Shown here: piece by piece, positions 27,204 to 36,018 of the stretch
Layout of the letters: each line of letters starts with the position of its first letter
How positions within the stretch are numbered: position 1 is the first letter of the stretch
The notes under the pieces: generated by a model
Told to the model about the DNA's origin: nothing
Databases searched by the model: none
What the model saw: only the letters and a program-made list of their open reading frames with translations
DNA from: Desulfosporosinus sp.
GTDB taxonomy: Bacteria; Bacillota; Desulfitobacteriia; Desulfitobacteriales; Desulfitobacteriaceae
Assembly (NCBI GenBank): GCA_003513495.1
Contig: DOPM01000060.1
Location: 1 to 64,000, forward strand
Length of the DNA: 64,000 nt
Reading direction: 5' to 3'
Program-made: the position numbers and the translations under genes

Positions 27204-27229
27204 TAGGGGCAATTCATGAATTGCCCCTA
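27204..27229. repeat. Palindromic repeat, family 2, copy B
   Basis: TAGGGGCAATTCATGAATTGCCCCTA is a 26-base perfect palindrome written as two arms; the arm is TAGGGGCAATTCA. It matches the family 2 repeat at 7697-7724 apart from C/T and the centre. Confidence 0.75.
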
Positions 27230-27240
27230 CAGTTGATAAG

Positions 27241-27305
27241 AGTCCATAAGCAAGCCCCGAACCCAATTTGTGGTTTTCGGGGTTTTGATTTAGCGCTTAT
27301 GGACT
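27241..27305. terminator. Terminator nested in an outer inverted repeat
   Basis: Inner stem 27255-27265 with 27271-27282 (CCCCGAA / TTCGGGG) is followed by TTTTG. An outer inverted repeat AGTCCATAAGC (27241-27251) pairs with 27295-27305. It lies between ahcY and topB. Confidence 0.75.
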
Positions 27306-27326
27306 AAAAGAGAGAGAGGCTTAAGC

Positions 27327-29630
27327 ATGGGGAGAATTTTGATCGTCGCGGAAAAGCCGTCTCAAGCACGAGAATATGCATCTGCTTTAGGTGTTAGAGG
27401 CAAAGGGGATGGATGCTTGGAAAATGAGCAGTATGTCATTACTTGGTGCTACGGCCATCTCTTAGAGTTGGAGCGCCCGGAAGTGTATATGGATCTTGAA
27501 AGGGTTGGAAAACGTTGGAGTTTAAAGCGTTTACCAGTTCTTCCTGATATAAGGGCGTTTCGCAGGGTGGTTAAATCGGGTGCGGTTAAGCAATATCAGG
27601 TGATTCAAAGCTGGCTGAAATCTTCCGATATTCAAGAGATTATTTGCGGAACAGACGCTGATAGAGAAGGGCAGTTGCTCTTTCAGGAAGTTTGGGATGC
27701 ATCGGAGTGCCAAAAACCTTTGTCCAGACTCTGGATTTCTTCACTAACGGCATCAGCAATACGGGAAGGATTGAAAAACTTACGTCCCGCTGAATCAGTT
27801 GCTGGATTAGCTGCTGCAGGTAATGGCCGAGCGTTTGCTGATTGGGATTTTGGCATGAATCTGACGGAAGGGTTTACTGCCTTATTTGGAAGCTTTGATG
27901 CTGTACGGAAAAAACCCAATGTTATATCGATAGGTAGGGTGCAAACCCCGACACTCGCTTTGATCGTCGAGAAAGAATGGGAAATTGAACGCTTTATAGC
28001 TCAGCCGTTCTATGAAGTCAAGGCTGAGTTTGCGGCTGACCAAGGAGAGTATCTAGGGAAATGGTTTGATCCAGGTGAGGATTCAAAACGGATGACGGAT
28101 CCCCAAATGGCAGAGGGGATCGTTACTAAAACTCAAGGTAAACCCGGGAAAATAGCAAAAATGGAACAAAAGGACGTGCAGGAGCCTGCGCCACTCCTCT
28201 TTGATCTAACCTCATTGACGATTGCTGCTTCCAAAAAATACGGGTATAGTGCAGAAAGGGTTCTTCAATTAGCTCAGTCGCTCTATGAGAAAAAGGCTAT
28301 TACCTACCCTCGAACGGATTGTGCTTATCTCTCAGAAGATATTCTACCGAAATTACCGGAGCATCTTAAGGCTGTGCGCCAAGAGCCTTACACAGATTTA
28401 GCGACTGAAGCCGGTCTCCTAGGTGTGCCTAAAGGTAAACGAGTGATCAATACGATTACCGCCCATCATGCCATCATACCGACGACTGAAAAAGTCGCTC
28501 TTGACAGGCTTAATCGGGAAGAACAGAATCTCTATGATCTAATCGTCCGACGATTTTTGGCTGTCTGGTTTCCCCCTGCTCAGTATCATCAGACTGACGT
28601 ATTGACCATCGTCGAAGGGGAATCCTTTCGTTCGAAAGGTAAGGTTCTGCTGAACTTAGGATGGAAAAAAGTATATGGCCCCGATGATTTAGAGGAAAAG
28701 GTTGTCAGGAAAACCAAGAAGAAGGACAACCAAGAGACTGAGGATGAGAACGCAGCTCTACCTCCCTTAAGCAAGGGAGAGGGTGTGCAGACTAAAAATG
28801 TTTACAGTGAAGAAAAGAGTACCAAACCCCCCAAACGCTTCACTCAGGGAGACCTTCTTAAGGCTATGGAAGGAGCTGGTAAGCAGATTGATGATGAAGT
28901 TCTTCGTCAACAATTAAAAGGGAAAGGATTAGGCACTGTAGCGACTCGTCCGGCCATCATAGAAAGCTTAATAGATAGAGGATACATTCTTCAAGACCGT
29001 AAGATTCTAAAACCCACTGAAAAGGGAATTGAACTTATTCGACTGATTAAGGAACGATTGCCCCAGGCTCAGCTCCTTATTAGTCCGGAAATGACCGGAC
29101 AAATGGAGTTTGATCTTTCTAAAGTTGAAAGAGGGGAACTTACCATCGAACACTATATGTCAGAAGTAGAGGCCGCAATTGGACGAATTATTGGAGAACT
29201 ACGTTCCTTCGAACAACGATATGGGAAAACTCCTCTTGCCCTTGCCCCAAAAACTGCTCGCAACAAGGAAAATCAAGTTCGGAAATCCGAGAAGCGAATT
29301 AGTGAGAATGTAACTCCAAACAAGAGTCAAGTCCAGTCTCAGGTAATAGCACAAGCCTTAGGGAACTGTCCTAGGTGTGGTGGAGAGGTGATCGAGGGAC
29401 AGAAAGGGTTTGGATGTTCGAATTGGAGAGAGGGATGCCGCTTTGTTCTTTGGAAAACACCAATTTGTGGTAAGGTATTAACTCCGAATCAGATCAAAAG
29501 CCTGCTGAAGAAAGGTAAGACCCCCTTGATTAAAGGGTTTAAATCAAAATCCGGACAATCTTTTTCAGCATACTTGATTTGGGAGAACTCATCTGAGGCT
29601 AAATTGAAATTTGAGCTTGTAACATCATGA
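27327..29630 (+). CDS. topB: DNA topoisomerase III (type IA)
   Basis: 767 residues. The N-terminal TOPRIM domain (RILIVAEKPSQAREYASALG, then CGTDADREGQ) is followed by the cleavage-strand passage core with the catalytic tyrosine in ITYPRTDCAYLS. A C-terminal zinc-finger-like segment (CPRCGGEVIEG...GCSNWREGC) and an SKSGQSFSAYL tail end the protein. An unusual segment near residues 470-500 (NAALPPLSKGEGVQTKN) is encoded by an in-frame palindromic repeat at 28762-28779. ATG follows GAGAGAGAGGCTTAAGC. Its stop overlaps the MATE start. Confidence 0.95.
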   Translation: MGRILIVAEKPSQAREYASALGVRGKGDGCLENEQYVITWCYGHLLELERPEVYMDLERVGKRWSLKRLPVLPDIRAFRRVVKSGAVKQYQVIQSWLKSSDIQEIICGTDADREGQLLFQEVWDASECQKPLSRLWISSLTASAIREGLKNLRPAESVAGLAAAGNGRAFADWDFGMNLTEGFTALFGSFDAVRKKPNVISIGRVQTPTLALIVEKEWEIERFIAQPFYEVKAEFAADQGEYLGKWFDPGEDSKRMTDPQMAEGIVTKTQGKPGKIAKMEQKDVQEPAPLLFDLTSLTIAASKKYGYSAERVLQLAQSLYEKKAITYPRTDCAYLSEDILPKLPEHLKAVRQEPYTDLATEAGLLGVPKGKRVINTITAHHAIIPTTEKVALDRLNREEQNLYDLIVRRFLAVWFPPAQYHQTDVLTIVEGESFRSKGKVLLNLGWKKVYGPDDLEEKVVRKTKKKDNQETEDENAALPPLSKGEGVQTKNVYSEEKSTKPPKRFTQGDLLKAMEGAGKQIDDEVLRQQLKGKGLGTVATRPAIIESLIDRGYILQDRKILKPTEKGIELIRLIKERLPQAQLLISPEMTGQMEFDLSKVERGELTIEHYMSEVEAAIGRIIGELRSFEQRYGKTPLALAPKTARNKENQVRKSEKRISENVTPNKSQVQSQVIAQALGNCPRCGGEVIEGQKGFGCSNWREGCRFVLWKTPICGKVLTPNQIKSLLKKGKTPLIKGFKSKSGQSFSAYLIWENSSEAKLKFELVTS
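28762..28779 (+). repeat. Palindromic repeat inserted in frame in topB
   Basis: CTCCCTT-AAGC-AAGGGAG inside a coding sequence. It is read as part of PPLSKGEG, a phrase that I recall as a product of small repeat insertions in other bacteria. It lies in a linker rich in charged residues, where an insertion would be tolerated. Confidence 0.6.
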
Positions 29631-30991
29631 AGCAAACATATACGACCCTACAGAAATTTAGACAATTGCTCTCAATTTTGTGGCCAATATTAATTGCACA
29701 AGTTACCATGTTTTCAATGAATTTTTTTGATACCGTTATGTCAGGACAAGCTAGCACTTCGGATTTGGCAGGAGTGGCAATTGGTTCTAGTATATGGGTG
29801 CCCTTAGGAGCCGGATTAGGTGGAATTTTCGTAGCAGTGACTCCAATCGTTGCCCAATTAATTGGCGCGAGGCGCAATGAAGATATTGCTTTCAAAGTCA
29901 TTCAGGGAGTTTATTTAGCTTTGGTGATTTCAGGTCTAGTGATCGTTGGGGGGACCCTTGCACTCGATCCAATTCTTTCCTTGATGGGGCTAGAGGATAG
30001 TGTACTTAGGATTTCACGTCACTATTTATTGGCTCTTGCCTGTGGTGTTCCGGCACTATTTATTTACCAAGTTCTACGCTCATTTATCGATGCTCTAGGG
30101 AAAACTCGAGTGACTATGATGATAGCAGTTCTATCATTACCAATTAACGTATGTCTTAATTATATTTTTATTTTTGGTAAACTTGGTTTTCCAAATTTAG
30201 GAGGTGTCGGAGCGGGTGTCGCATCTGCACTTACCTATTGGTTTATGTTGCTTATAACCCTAACGATTATCCTGCGTCAGGAATCCTTCGCATCCTATCA
30301 AGTATTCAGATATTTGTATAGCATATCGCTCAAGGAATGGAAGGAACAATTAAAGATTGGTCTGCCGATTGGTTTCGCAATTTTCGTAGAGACCAGTATC
30401 TTTGCGGTGGTTGCTTTATTGATGAGCACGTTTAATACAGTGACTATTGCTGCTCATCAGGTAGCTATGAATTTCGCTACACTGCTCTATATGGTACCCC
30501 TTAGCATTTCCTCGGCATTAACTATTGTGGTTGGGTTTGAAGTTGGGGCTAAGCGTCCTAGAGATGCGCGTCAGTACAGCTATCTTGGCATGGGGATGTC
30601 CCTAGGAATGGCCTGTATTTGTGCTTCAGTTCTTTTGCTCTTTAGTGAACAAGTGGCTTCTTTATATTCTCGAGAAGTTGCAGTTATTCAAATGGCCCAG
30701 CATTTTCTAATTTACGCCTTATTCTTTCAACTATCTGATGCCATTGCAGCTCCAATCCAGGGAGCGCTGCGGGGCTATAAAGATGTCAATGTTACATTCC
30801 TCATGGCCTGTATCTCCTACTGGGTTATTGGATTACCGTCTGGATACTATATGGCTAATTATACTACCCTTGGGGCAACGGGTTACTGGATTGGTTTAGT
30901 TTTGGGATTGGCTGTGAGTGCTATTGGTTTATTAGGGCGTCTTTTAGTCGTACAGTGTCGATGGCGTGCCCAAAAGGAAACGTGCGATTAA
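29627..30991 (+). CDS. MATE family multidrug/sodium efflux protein
   Basis: 454 residues and about 12 membrane helices in two halves (ILWPILIAQVTMFSMNFFDTVMSGQAS and LPIGFAIFVETSIFAVVALLMSTF). MATE pumps export cationic drugs with Na+ or H+. The start ATGA overlaps the topB stop, so the two genes are translationally coupled, which is unexpected for their functions. Its last codons read into a remnant of topB. Confidence 0.92.
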   Translation: MKQTYTTLQKFRQLLSILWPILIAQVTMFSMNFFDTVMSGQASTSDLAGVAIGSSIWVPLGAGLGGIFVAVTPIVAQLIGARRNEDIAFKVIQGVYLALVISGLVIVGGTLALDPILSLMGLEDSVLRISRHYLLALACGVPALFIYQVLRSFIDALGKTRVTMMIAVLSLPINVCLNYIFIFGKLGFPNLGGVGAGVASALTYWFMLLITLTIILRQESFASYQVFRYLYSISLKEWKEQLKIGLPIGFAIFVETSIFAVVALLMSTFNTVTIAAHQVAMNFATLLYMVPLSISSALTIVVGFEVGAKRPRDARQYSYLGMGMSLGMACICASVLLLFSEQVASLYSREVAVIQMAQHFLIYALFFQLSDAIAAPIQGALRGYKDVNVTFLMACISYWVIGLPSGYYMANYTTLGATGYWIGLVLGLAVSAIGLLGRLLVVQCRWRAQKETCD

Positions 30992-31037
30992 TACAATTAC
31001 TGCCCACCATGCCATTACCCGGACTACTGAAATAGTT
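30978..31037 (+). pseudogene. Relic of topB behind the MATE gene
   Basis: In one frame these bases read KRAINTITAHHAITRTTEIV. Functional topB has GKRVINTITAHHAIIPTTEKV near residue 372-392. The match covers about 20 codons and then fades. It is in a frame other than that of the MATE end, so it is not part of that protein. It may be the scar of a tandem topB copy or of a recombination that placed the MATE gene here. Confidence 0.7.
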
Positions 31038-31069
31038 ATTATCGAGAGGCCAAATTGGCATTTAAGTTT

Positions 31070-31138
31070 AAGTCTTCCTGACTTACGGAAATATTTCGAA
31101 AATTAAGTCTTGGTGACTTGAATGAGTCATCAAGACTT
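31070..31138. promoter_or_regulatory. Three RAGTC-N5-GACTT dyads, candidate enhancer sites
   Basis: Sites: 31070-31084 (AAGTC-TTCCT-GACTT), 31105-31119 (AAGTC-TTGGT-GACTT), 31124-31138 (GAGTC-ATCAA-GACTT). They lie 160-230 bases upstream of the sigma-54 promoter of the BCCT gene, a normal enhancer distance. The same dyad recurs near the mttB promoter. They are the probable binding sites of the sigma-54 activator at 34457-35905; inference. Confidence 0.65.
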
Positions 31139-31145
31139 AATTTTT
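31105..31145 (+). terminator. Hairpin with T-run after the MATE gene
   Basis: AAGTCTTGGTGACT (31105-31118) pairs with 31125-31138 with one G-U, then AATTTTT. It coincides with two of the dyads above, so it can be a terminator, an activator site, or both. Confidence 0.6.
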
Positions 31146-31299
31146 GTGATGGAAAAGTTATAGTCTGTAAATACTCTGAGATAATACTTTTTCAGGGTTT
31201 GATAAATGGGACTTGAAAGCTTAGGATAAGTCCTTGAAAATACGTACATAGTCCACTGCTATTAAACTTTCTGACATGACTTATTAATTTTTGTGATAA

Positions 31300-31316
31300 T
31301 TGGCAAAGAACTTGCA
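31300..31316 (+). promoter_or_regulatory. Sigma-54 promoter of the BCCT transporter gene
   Basis: TTGGCAAAGAACTTGCA, with GG at 31302 and GC at 31314, exactly 12 bases apart. Predicted start near 31327, giving a leader of about 465 bases before the coding region. Confidence 0.75.
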
Positions 31317-31365
31317 ATTAAAGTTGTAAGACAGAAGTTAAGCATTTTATAAAAAGGAGGGTTTG

Positions 31366-31386
31366 ATGGTCATTTCAGGGCAATGA
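31366..31386 (+). CDS. Possible six-codon leader peptide
   Basis: ATG followed by GTC ATT TCA GGG CAA TGA, with a very strong AAGGAGGG five bases upstream. A second AAAGGAGGG without a start codon follows at about 31399. Either translation of a tiny peptide in the leader or decayed coding sequence. Confidence 0.3.
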   Translation: MVISGQ

Positions 31387-31516
31387 AATATTTAAATCAA
31401 AGGAGGGTTCATAGCGGGCATCAGCATAGGATTGTTTTTCACGGACCTGAAAATACCAAGAAGGTAATAACCAAGGATTTTGCTTTCGTAACACATACTT
31501 ATAGATAGACACGTGG

Positions 31517-31717
31517 AATTTATCCGATGACTACCAGCCGTAAGACTCCCATCTTATATAAGTACGAAAGCATCCAGTGGATGCTTTCGCCGAACCGCAA
31601 ACTACACAGAACAACTTTAGCGGTGAGGATGAGATAACGGCTGCTACGTCCCTGGATAAGTTCTTCTAAGCTTCAGCTGGAGTAAGTATTCCTCTTCGGC
31701 AAACTCCATCTGAAGCT
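31517..31717 (+). ncRNA. Highly structured segment in the BCCT leader
   Basis: A hairpin with a perfect 11-base stem (31565-31575/31579-31589, loop AGT) is enclosed by pairing arms: TTATCC with GGATAA, CAGCCGT with ACGGCTG and CATC with GATG (about 31520-31555 with 31625-31660). A second closed hairpin (ACCGC with GCGGT) is also inside. A separate 15-base stem with one mismatch (31669-31683/31703-31717) follows. This is a multibranch fold in the transcript. It may be a regulatory RNA or the remnant of an IS200/IS605-like element; no known riboswitch was recognised. Confidence 0.45.
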
Positions 31718-31791
31718 AAGAATCACTTGATCAGCTGACTTATCTTCTTAAACCCGGTTCTCAGATTAAATCACAAGAAAGGGTGAATAAC

Positions 31792-33357
31792 TTGTCACAA
31801 GGGAAATCTAAAGGTATTTCTGTTCTTATTAATCCTGTTGTTTTCTGGGGTAGTGCTATTTTATGCGTTGTGTTATATGCCCCAATGCTTATTTTTGGTA
31901 AAGAACTGCAACCCTATGTTTCAACCATATTAAAAGCTATAACCTATAGAATGGACTGGTTATGGTTATTATTTGCTTTGGGCTGTGTACTGTTTTCACT
32001 TTGGTTAGCTTTTGGCAGATATGGCAATGTAATATTGGGCGGAAAAGATGATAAACCTGAATTCTCAGACTTCAGCTGGATATCCATGATGTTCACAGGC
32101 GGTGTCGGAGCAGGTCTAGTTTATTGGTCCATGGCCGAGCCTATTTTTTATCTTAAGTGGCCTCCTTTCTGGGGTGAGCCATTTTCAGCGCAAGCTGCGC
32201 AATTCTCTATTGCTTATGGAATATTTCACTGGGGTATTACGGCCTGGGCTATCTTTGTCCCAGGGGCCATCGCCTTTGCCTACATGCTTCACGTAAGAAA
32301 AAAACCCTACTTCTACCCAAGCTATGCTTGCAGGGGAGTATTGGGGGACCGGGTTGACGGATGGCTTGGAAGAGCTATCGATATATTTGTTGTTATCGGT
32401 CTAGTAGGCGGATTAGGAACAACCTTAGGGACGGTTGTACCTATGATATCGGCTGTAAGCGCCAATATGCTTGGTATTGAGAATTCTATGACGGTAAAAG
32501 TTGGGGTCACACTGGTGATTGCAGCGGTATTTGGCTATAGTGCTTACTCCGGTTTAAATAGCGGAATTAAAAAATTGTCGGAATTAAATAGTTGGTTATG
32601 TATGGGATTATTAGCATTTATTATGCTTGCTGGCCCCACCTTGTTTATGTTATCCTTTTATGTTGACAGCCTAGGGGTTTTGGCTACTAACTTTTTACGG
32701 ATGAGTTTATATACAGATCCGATTACCAAATCCGGTTTTCCTCAAGACTGGACAGTATTTTACTGGGCCTGGTGGGGAGCATGGGCCATGTATTTCGGAC
32801 TTTTTGTTGCCAGGATCTCCAAGGGGAGAACGATAAAAAACGTTGTTGTAAATATGATGGTTGTAACGACCATTGGATGTTCACTGTTCTTCTTAGTGTT
32901 CGGCGGCTATGCAGTCGATCTTCAGCTTAATCAAGGGATAGCACTTGATAAGACTCTGGCGGATGGCGGTGCCGGGGCAATGATATCCCAAGTCTTAAAC
33001 TCCTTACCCTTCGCTGGAATAGTGATTCCCTATTTCTTATTTGTAATGCTTATTTTCCAAGCTACTACCATTGATTCCAATGCGTATATTATTTCCATGA
33101 TTGCATGCAAAGAGGTTAGGAATGATCAGGAATCTCCCCGCTGGACAAGACTTTTCTGGTGTTCACTCCTTGCTGTGATCGGGGTAGCTATCATGATGGT
33201 GGGCGGATTACCGGTCGTTCAGCTTTCATCTGTTGCCACCAGCGTACCCATTATAGTTATTATCATCATCTTAGGGCTGTCCCTACGTAAGTGGCTCAAG
33301 GAGGATTTCGGCCAAGAAACTAAAGTGCAAGTTGTCGATTATCCGGAAGAAGACTAA
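31792..33357 (+). CDS. BCCT family betaine/carnitine/choline-type transporter
   Basis: About 521 residues, 12 membrane helices. The family's tryptophan-rich signature is seen as VFYWAWWGAWAMYFGLFVARISKGRTI in the second half and as the GGVGAGLVYWSMAEPIFY segment earlier. Members import glycine betaine, choline, carnitine or related quaternary amines. A TTG at 31792 is preferred over GTG 31783 because AGAAAGGG is better spaced for it. It sits behind a sigma-54 promoter and next to regulators and MttB-type methyltransferases, so it most likely imports a methylated amine as a growth substrate rather than as an osmolyte. Confidence 0.92.
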   Translation: MSQGKSKGISVLINPVVFWGSAILCVVLYAPMLIFGKELQPYVSTILKAITYRMDWLWLLFALGCVLFSLWLAFGRYGNVILGGKDDKPEFSDFSWISMMFTGGVGAGLVYWSMAEPIFYLKWPPFWGEPFSAQAAQFSIAYGIFHWGITAWAIFVPGAIAFAYMLHVRKKPYFYPSYACRGVLGDRVDGWLGRAIDIFVVIGLVGGLGTTLGTVVPMISAVSANMLGIENSMTVKVGVTLVIAAVFGYSAYSGLNSGIKKLSELNSWLCMGLLAFIMLAGPTLFMLSFYVDSLGVLATNFLRMSLYTDPITKSGFPQDWTVFYWAWWGAWAMYFGLFVARISKGRTIKNVVVNMMVVTTIGCSLFFLVFGGYAVDLQLNQGIALDKTLADGGAGAMISQVLNSLPFAGIVIPYFLFVMLIFQATTIDSNAYIISMIACKEVRNDQESPRWTRLFWCSLLAVIGVAIMMVGGLPVVQLSSVATSVPIIVIIIILGLSLRKWLKEDFGQETKVQVVDYPEED

Positions 33358-33398
33358 TGATACGGGGCTGTCGCTGTAAGACCAGCCCTGAACATAGC

Positions 33399-33429
33399 AA
33401 AAGGCGGCTTCTAACAGAAGCCGCCTTTT
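33399..33429. terminator. Bidirectional terminator between BCCT and LysR genes
   Basis: Perfect 14-base stem AAAAGGCGGCTTCT with a 3-base loop, T-run on both strands. The genes converge here. Confidence 0.9.
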
Positions 33430-33495
33430 ACCGTCAAATATAGGCCCCATCCCGATGTAGAGAAAATTATTACCCAGCACCTTATTGCTCTATTT

Positions 33496-34401
33496 TTAAA
33501 TGGGTGCGGCAATTTCACACATGGATTTAAGGGCTTCTATAAACTCTTTTTCTACTTGAGAAACAGCGTATCGGTTCGACCTTATTAATCCAACGGTTAT
33601 CCCTAAACTAACATCACTAATGGGTATGGGTGTTATTTCGCCTGATTGCAAGTATATATCGTTAGTAGACATGAACCTGGGAAAAAAGGAGATAGCAATT
33701 CCTTGAGAAACGACTCGTTTGATGAGTTCAAAATTACAGAACCTAAATACCACATTGGGCTCGCCGTACTGTTTCAATATACTTGTAATGCCCCCATTAT
33801 TCTTTGTAAATTCGTCATTATAGGCAACAAAGGGATATTCAAGCGCTTCTTTCAATGAGACTGATTCTTTTGCTGAGAGAGGAGAATCTTTTCCAGCATA
33901 TATCAAAAATTCATCTGAGAATAATTCCTCTCTGCAAATGTCTTTACCTTGGATTTCTTCAGTTAAAAGAACAATCCCAAGATCATTCTTTCCAGATTGG
34001 ATGTTTTGCAAAATACTAATTGACTCACCTACTGTTAAATTAATATTGATTTTAGGGTGTTTGTTTTTTAAGTGATATAAAACGTTGGGTATTATCTTAT
34101 CTCCCATGCTCGGGATAATTCCAACAGATAGACTGCCAGTTAATGAGGAAGTGTTGGCAATCTGTTTAATCTCTTCTACGGTATCAAGAATAAGTCGTGC
34201 TTTTTCAATAACCATTTCTCCAATTTCTGTTGGGTAAGCACCTTGGGTAGTGCGCTTAAATAGTACTGTCCCTATTTCGTCCTCAAGTTTACTTATCGAA
34301 GAGCTGACTGCAGGCTGGGTAATAAAAGCATGCTCCGCCGCTAGTGAAATTGAGTTGTATTTAGCAACTTCAATTAAAAGGGATAACTGTTCTAATCTCA
34401 T
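33496..34401 (-). CDS. LysR-family transcriptional regulator
   Basis: 301 residues. The N-terminal winged helix (LSLLIEVAKYNSISLAAEHAFITQPAVSSSISKLEDEIGTVLFKRT) and the substrate-binding domain (residues 90-300) are standard. It lies in tandem behind the sigma-54 activator gene on the same strand, between the transporter and the methyltransferase. Its ligand could be the methylated amine or a product; target unknown. Confidence 0.92.
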   Translation of the reverse strand: MRLEQLSLLIEVAKYNSISLAAEHAFITQPAVSSSISKLEDEIGTVLFKRTTQGAYPTEIGEMVIEKARLILDTVEEIKQIANTSSLTGSLSVGIIPSMGDKIIPNVLYHLKNKHPKININLTVGESISILQNIQSGKNDLGIVLLTEEIQGKDICREELFSDEFLIYAGKDSPLSAKESVSLKEALEYPFVAYNDEFTKNNGGITSILKQYGEPNVVFRFCNFELIKRVVSQGIAISFFPRFMSTNDIYLQSGEITPIPISDVSLGITVGLIRSNRYAVSQVEKEFIEALKSMCEIAAPI

Positions 34402-34456
34402 AAAATACCTCCGACTACATAAAAGCTCTTCAAAAGAAGGAGACTTACTCTGATAT

Positions 34457-35905
34457 TTAGCTATTTTGACTGGCAGTGCAGCTCTGCTTGTAGTTACGTA
34501 CGATTCGAGTTACTTTACTTTGGCTGATATTTAGAGTGCTTGCAACTTTATAAGAACTATGTAGCGTATTATATAATCGTATTATGATAGCCTCTTCGTC
34601 ACTTGCTTTCTTAAGATTCTTCCAGTTTGATAGCTCATCTTGAAGTAAACTTCTACTTGAGGGAATCGATGGTAGTTTGAAGATTTTACTGGGTAAATGT
34701 TCAGGTAAAATATATCCTTCGGGAATTGTAACGACTAACCGCTCTGCTAGGTGTTCCATTTCTCGTATATTTCCCGGCCAGGAATAATTCTCCAGAATGG
34801 ACAGACAACGTTTATCAAATTTATGTGAGTATGCATACATATGGTCATATTTCTTTAAAAAGAATTGTAACAAAGGAATAATGTCCTCTGATCGTTCTCT
34901 TAAAGGGGGAGTATCTATTTCAATAACGCTTAACCTGTAATATAGATCTTCGCGAAACTTACCCTCCTCGATTAATTGAACTAGGTTTCTATTTGTAGCC
35001 GCAATAATCCGTATGTCAATTTTTCTATGCTCTTTTCCACCCACGGGAATAAATCGACGCTCCTGGATAAGTTCTAACAATTTTGCTTGAATTCCCAAGG
35101 GAATCTCACCGATTTCATCAAGAAATAGAGTTCCGCCGTTTGCCAGTTCTACTAGCCCTACCTTTCCATACTTGTCTGCTCCAGTAAAAGCACCTCGGCA
35201 ATAACCGAACAGTTCTGATTCTAACAGGTGCTCTGGAATTGTGGCACCGTTAATACAAATAAAGGGACCTTCTTTTCGACGACTCATTTTATGAATATCC
35301 ATAGCTAAAACATTTTTTCCCGTTCCAGATTCCCCTAGAATTAGGACAGTTGAATTTACTTGGGCCACCCTTTGTACAATTTTGAGGCACGACTTCATTT
35401 TCTCATCGCGAAAAGAGTATCCCTTAAAATAGCTTACTTGTTGGCTTAACTCATCAACCTTATTCTTATAATGATTAACGAGTTTCTTAGTTTTATCTAA
35501 GTCTTGTTTCAATTGTTCTATTTGAGTGATATCACGGCTGTTCATGACTATGAAGTCAATTTCACCGCTTTCATTAATAACTGGAGTAGCCGTCACAACC
35601 AGTTTAATTCCAGATTTTGTTTGTTGTTCCACGGTCACAGTTTTTTTATCCTGTAAAACAACGGGAGCAAGAGCTGGAGAATAATATCCCTTATCCAATA
35701 AATAATGGATATTTTTGCCTATCATCTCGGAGGGGTTTAAACCATAATGTTGCTTACAAGCTTCGTTCACATAAGTAACTATTCCCTTATTATTAACAAC
35801 AAAGATTTCATCAAATGAATTGTCTAAGATCATTTTGAAATCATCCCTGCTCATAATGTTTTCGTTTAAATCTGCCAAATTCGACAACTCCCTTTTGTTA
35901 GTCAT
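34457..35905 (-). CDS. PAS-domain sigma-54 activator, probable regulator of the methylated-amine genes
   Basis: 482 residues. PAS domain at about 25-135 (DEIFVVNNKGIVTYVNEACKQHYG), AAA+ domain about 165-400 with GESGTGKN, the full sigma-54 loop RGAFTGADKYGKVG, and REDLYYRLSVIE. A Fis-type helix-turn-helix (ASTLNISQSKVTRIV) closes it. It is divergent from the mttB gene and lies between two sigma-54 promoters with shared dyads. Its most likely sites are the RAGTC-N5-GACTT dyads; that is inference from co-occurrence. The PAS domain may sense a ligand or redox state. Confidence 0.93.
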   Translation of the reverse strand: MTNKRELSNLADLNENIMSRDDFKMILDNSFDEIFVVNNKGIVTYVNEACKQHYGLNPSEMIGKNIHYLLDKGYYSPALAPVVLQDKKTVTVEQQTKSGIKLVVTATPVINESGEIDFIVMNSRDITQIEQLKQDLDKTKKLVNHYKNKVDELSQQVSYFKGYSFRDEKMKSCLKIVQRVAQVNSTVLILGESGTGKNVLAMDIHKMSRRKEGPFICINGATIPEHLLESELFGYCRGAFTGADKYGKVGLVELANGGTLFLDEIGEIPLGIQAKLLELIQERRFIPVGGKEHRKIDIRIIAATNRNLVQLIEEGKFREDLYYRLSVIEIDTPPLRERSEDIIPLLQFFLKKYDHMYAYSHKFDKRCLSILENYSWPGNIREMEHLAERLVVTIPEGYILPEHLPSKIFKLPSIPSSRSLLQDELSNWKNLKKASDEEAIIIRLYNTLHSSYKVASTLNISQSKVTRIVRNYKQSCTASQNS

Positions 35906-36018
35906 CCATAGCTAAAATAGGTATTTTATGCAACAAGTTTGTTTTAAACATAGTTTTGTGAGACAAGTGTTTTATTTGATTTATTTGATTATTCGTTAAA
36001 ACAACTGAAAAATCCTGC

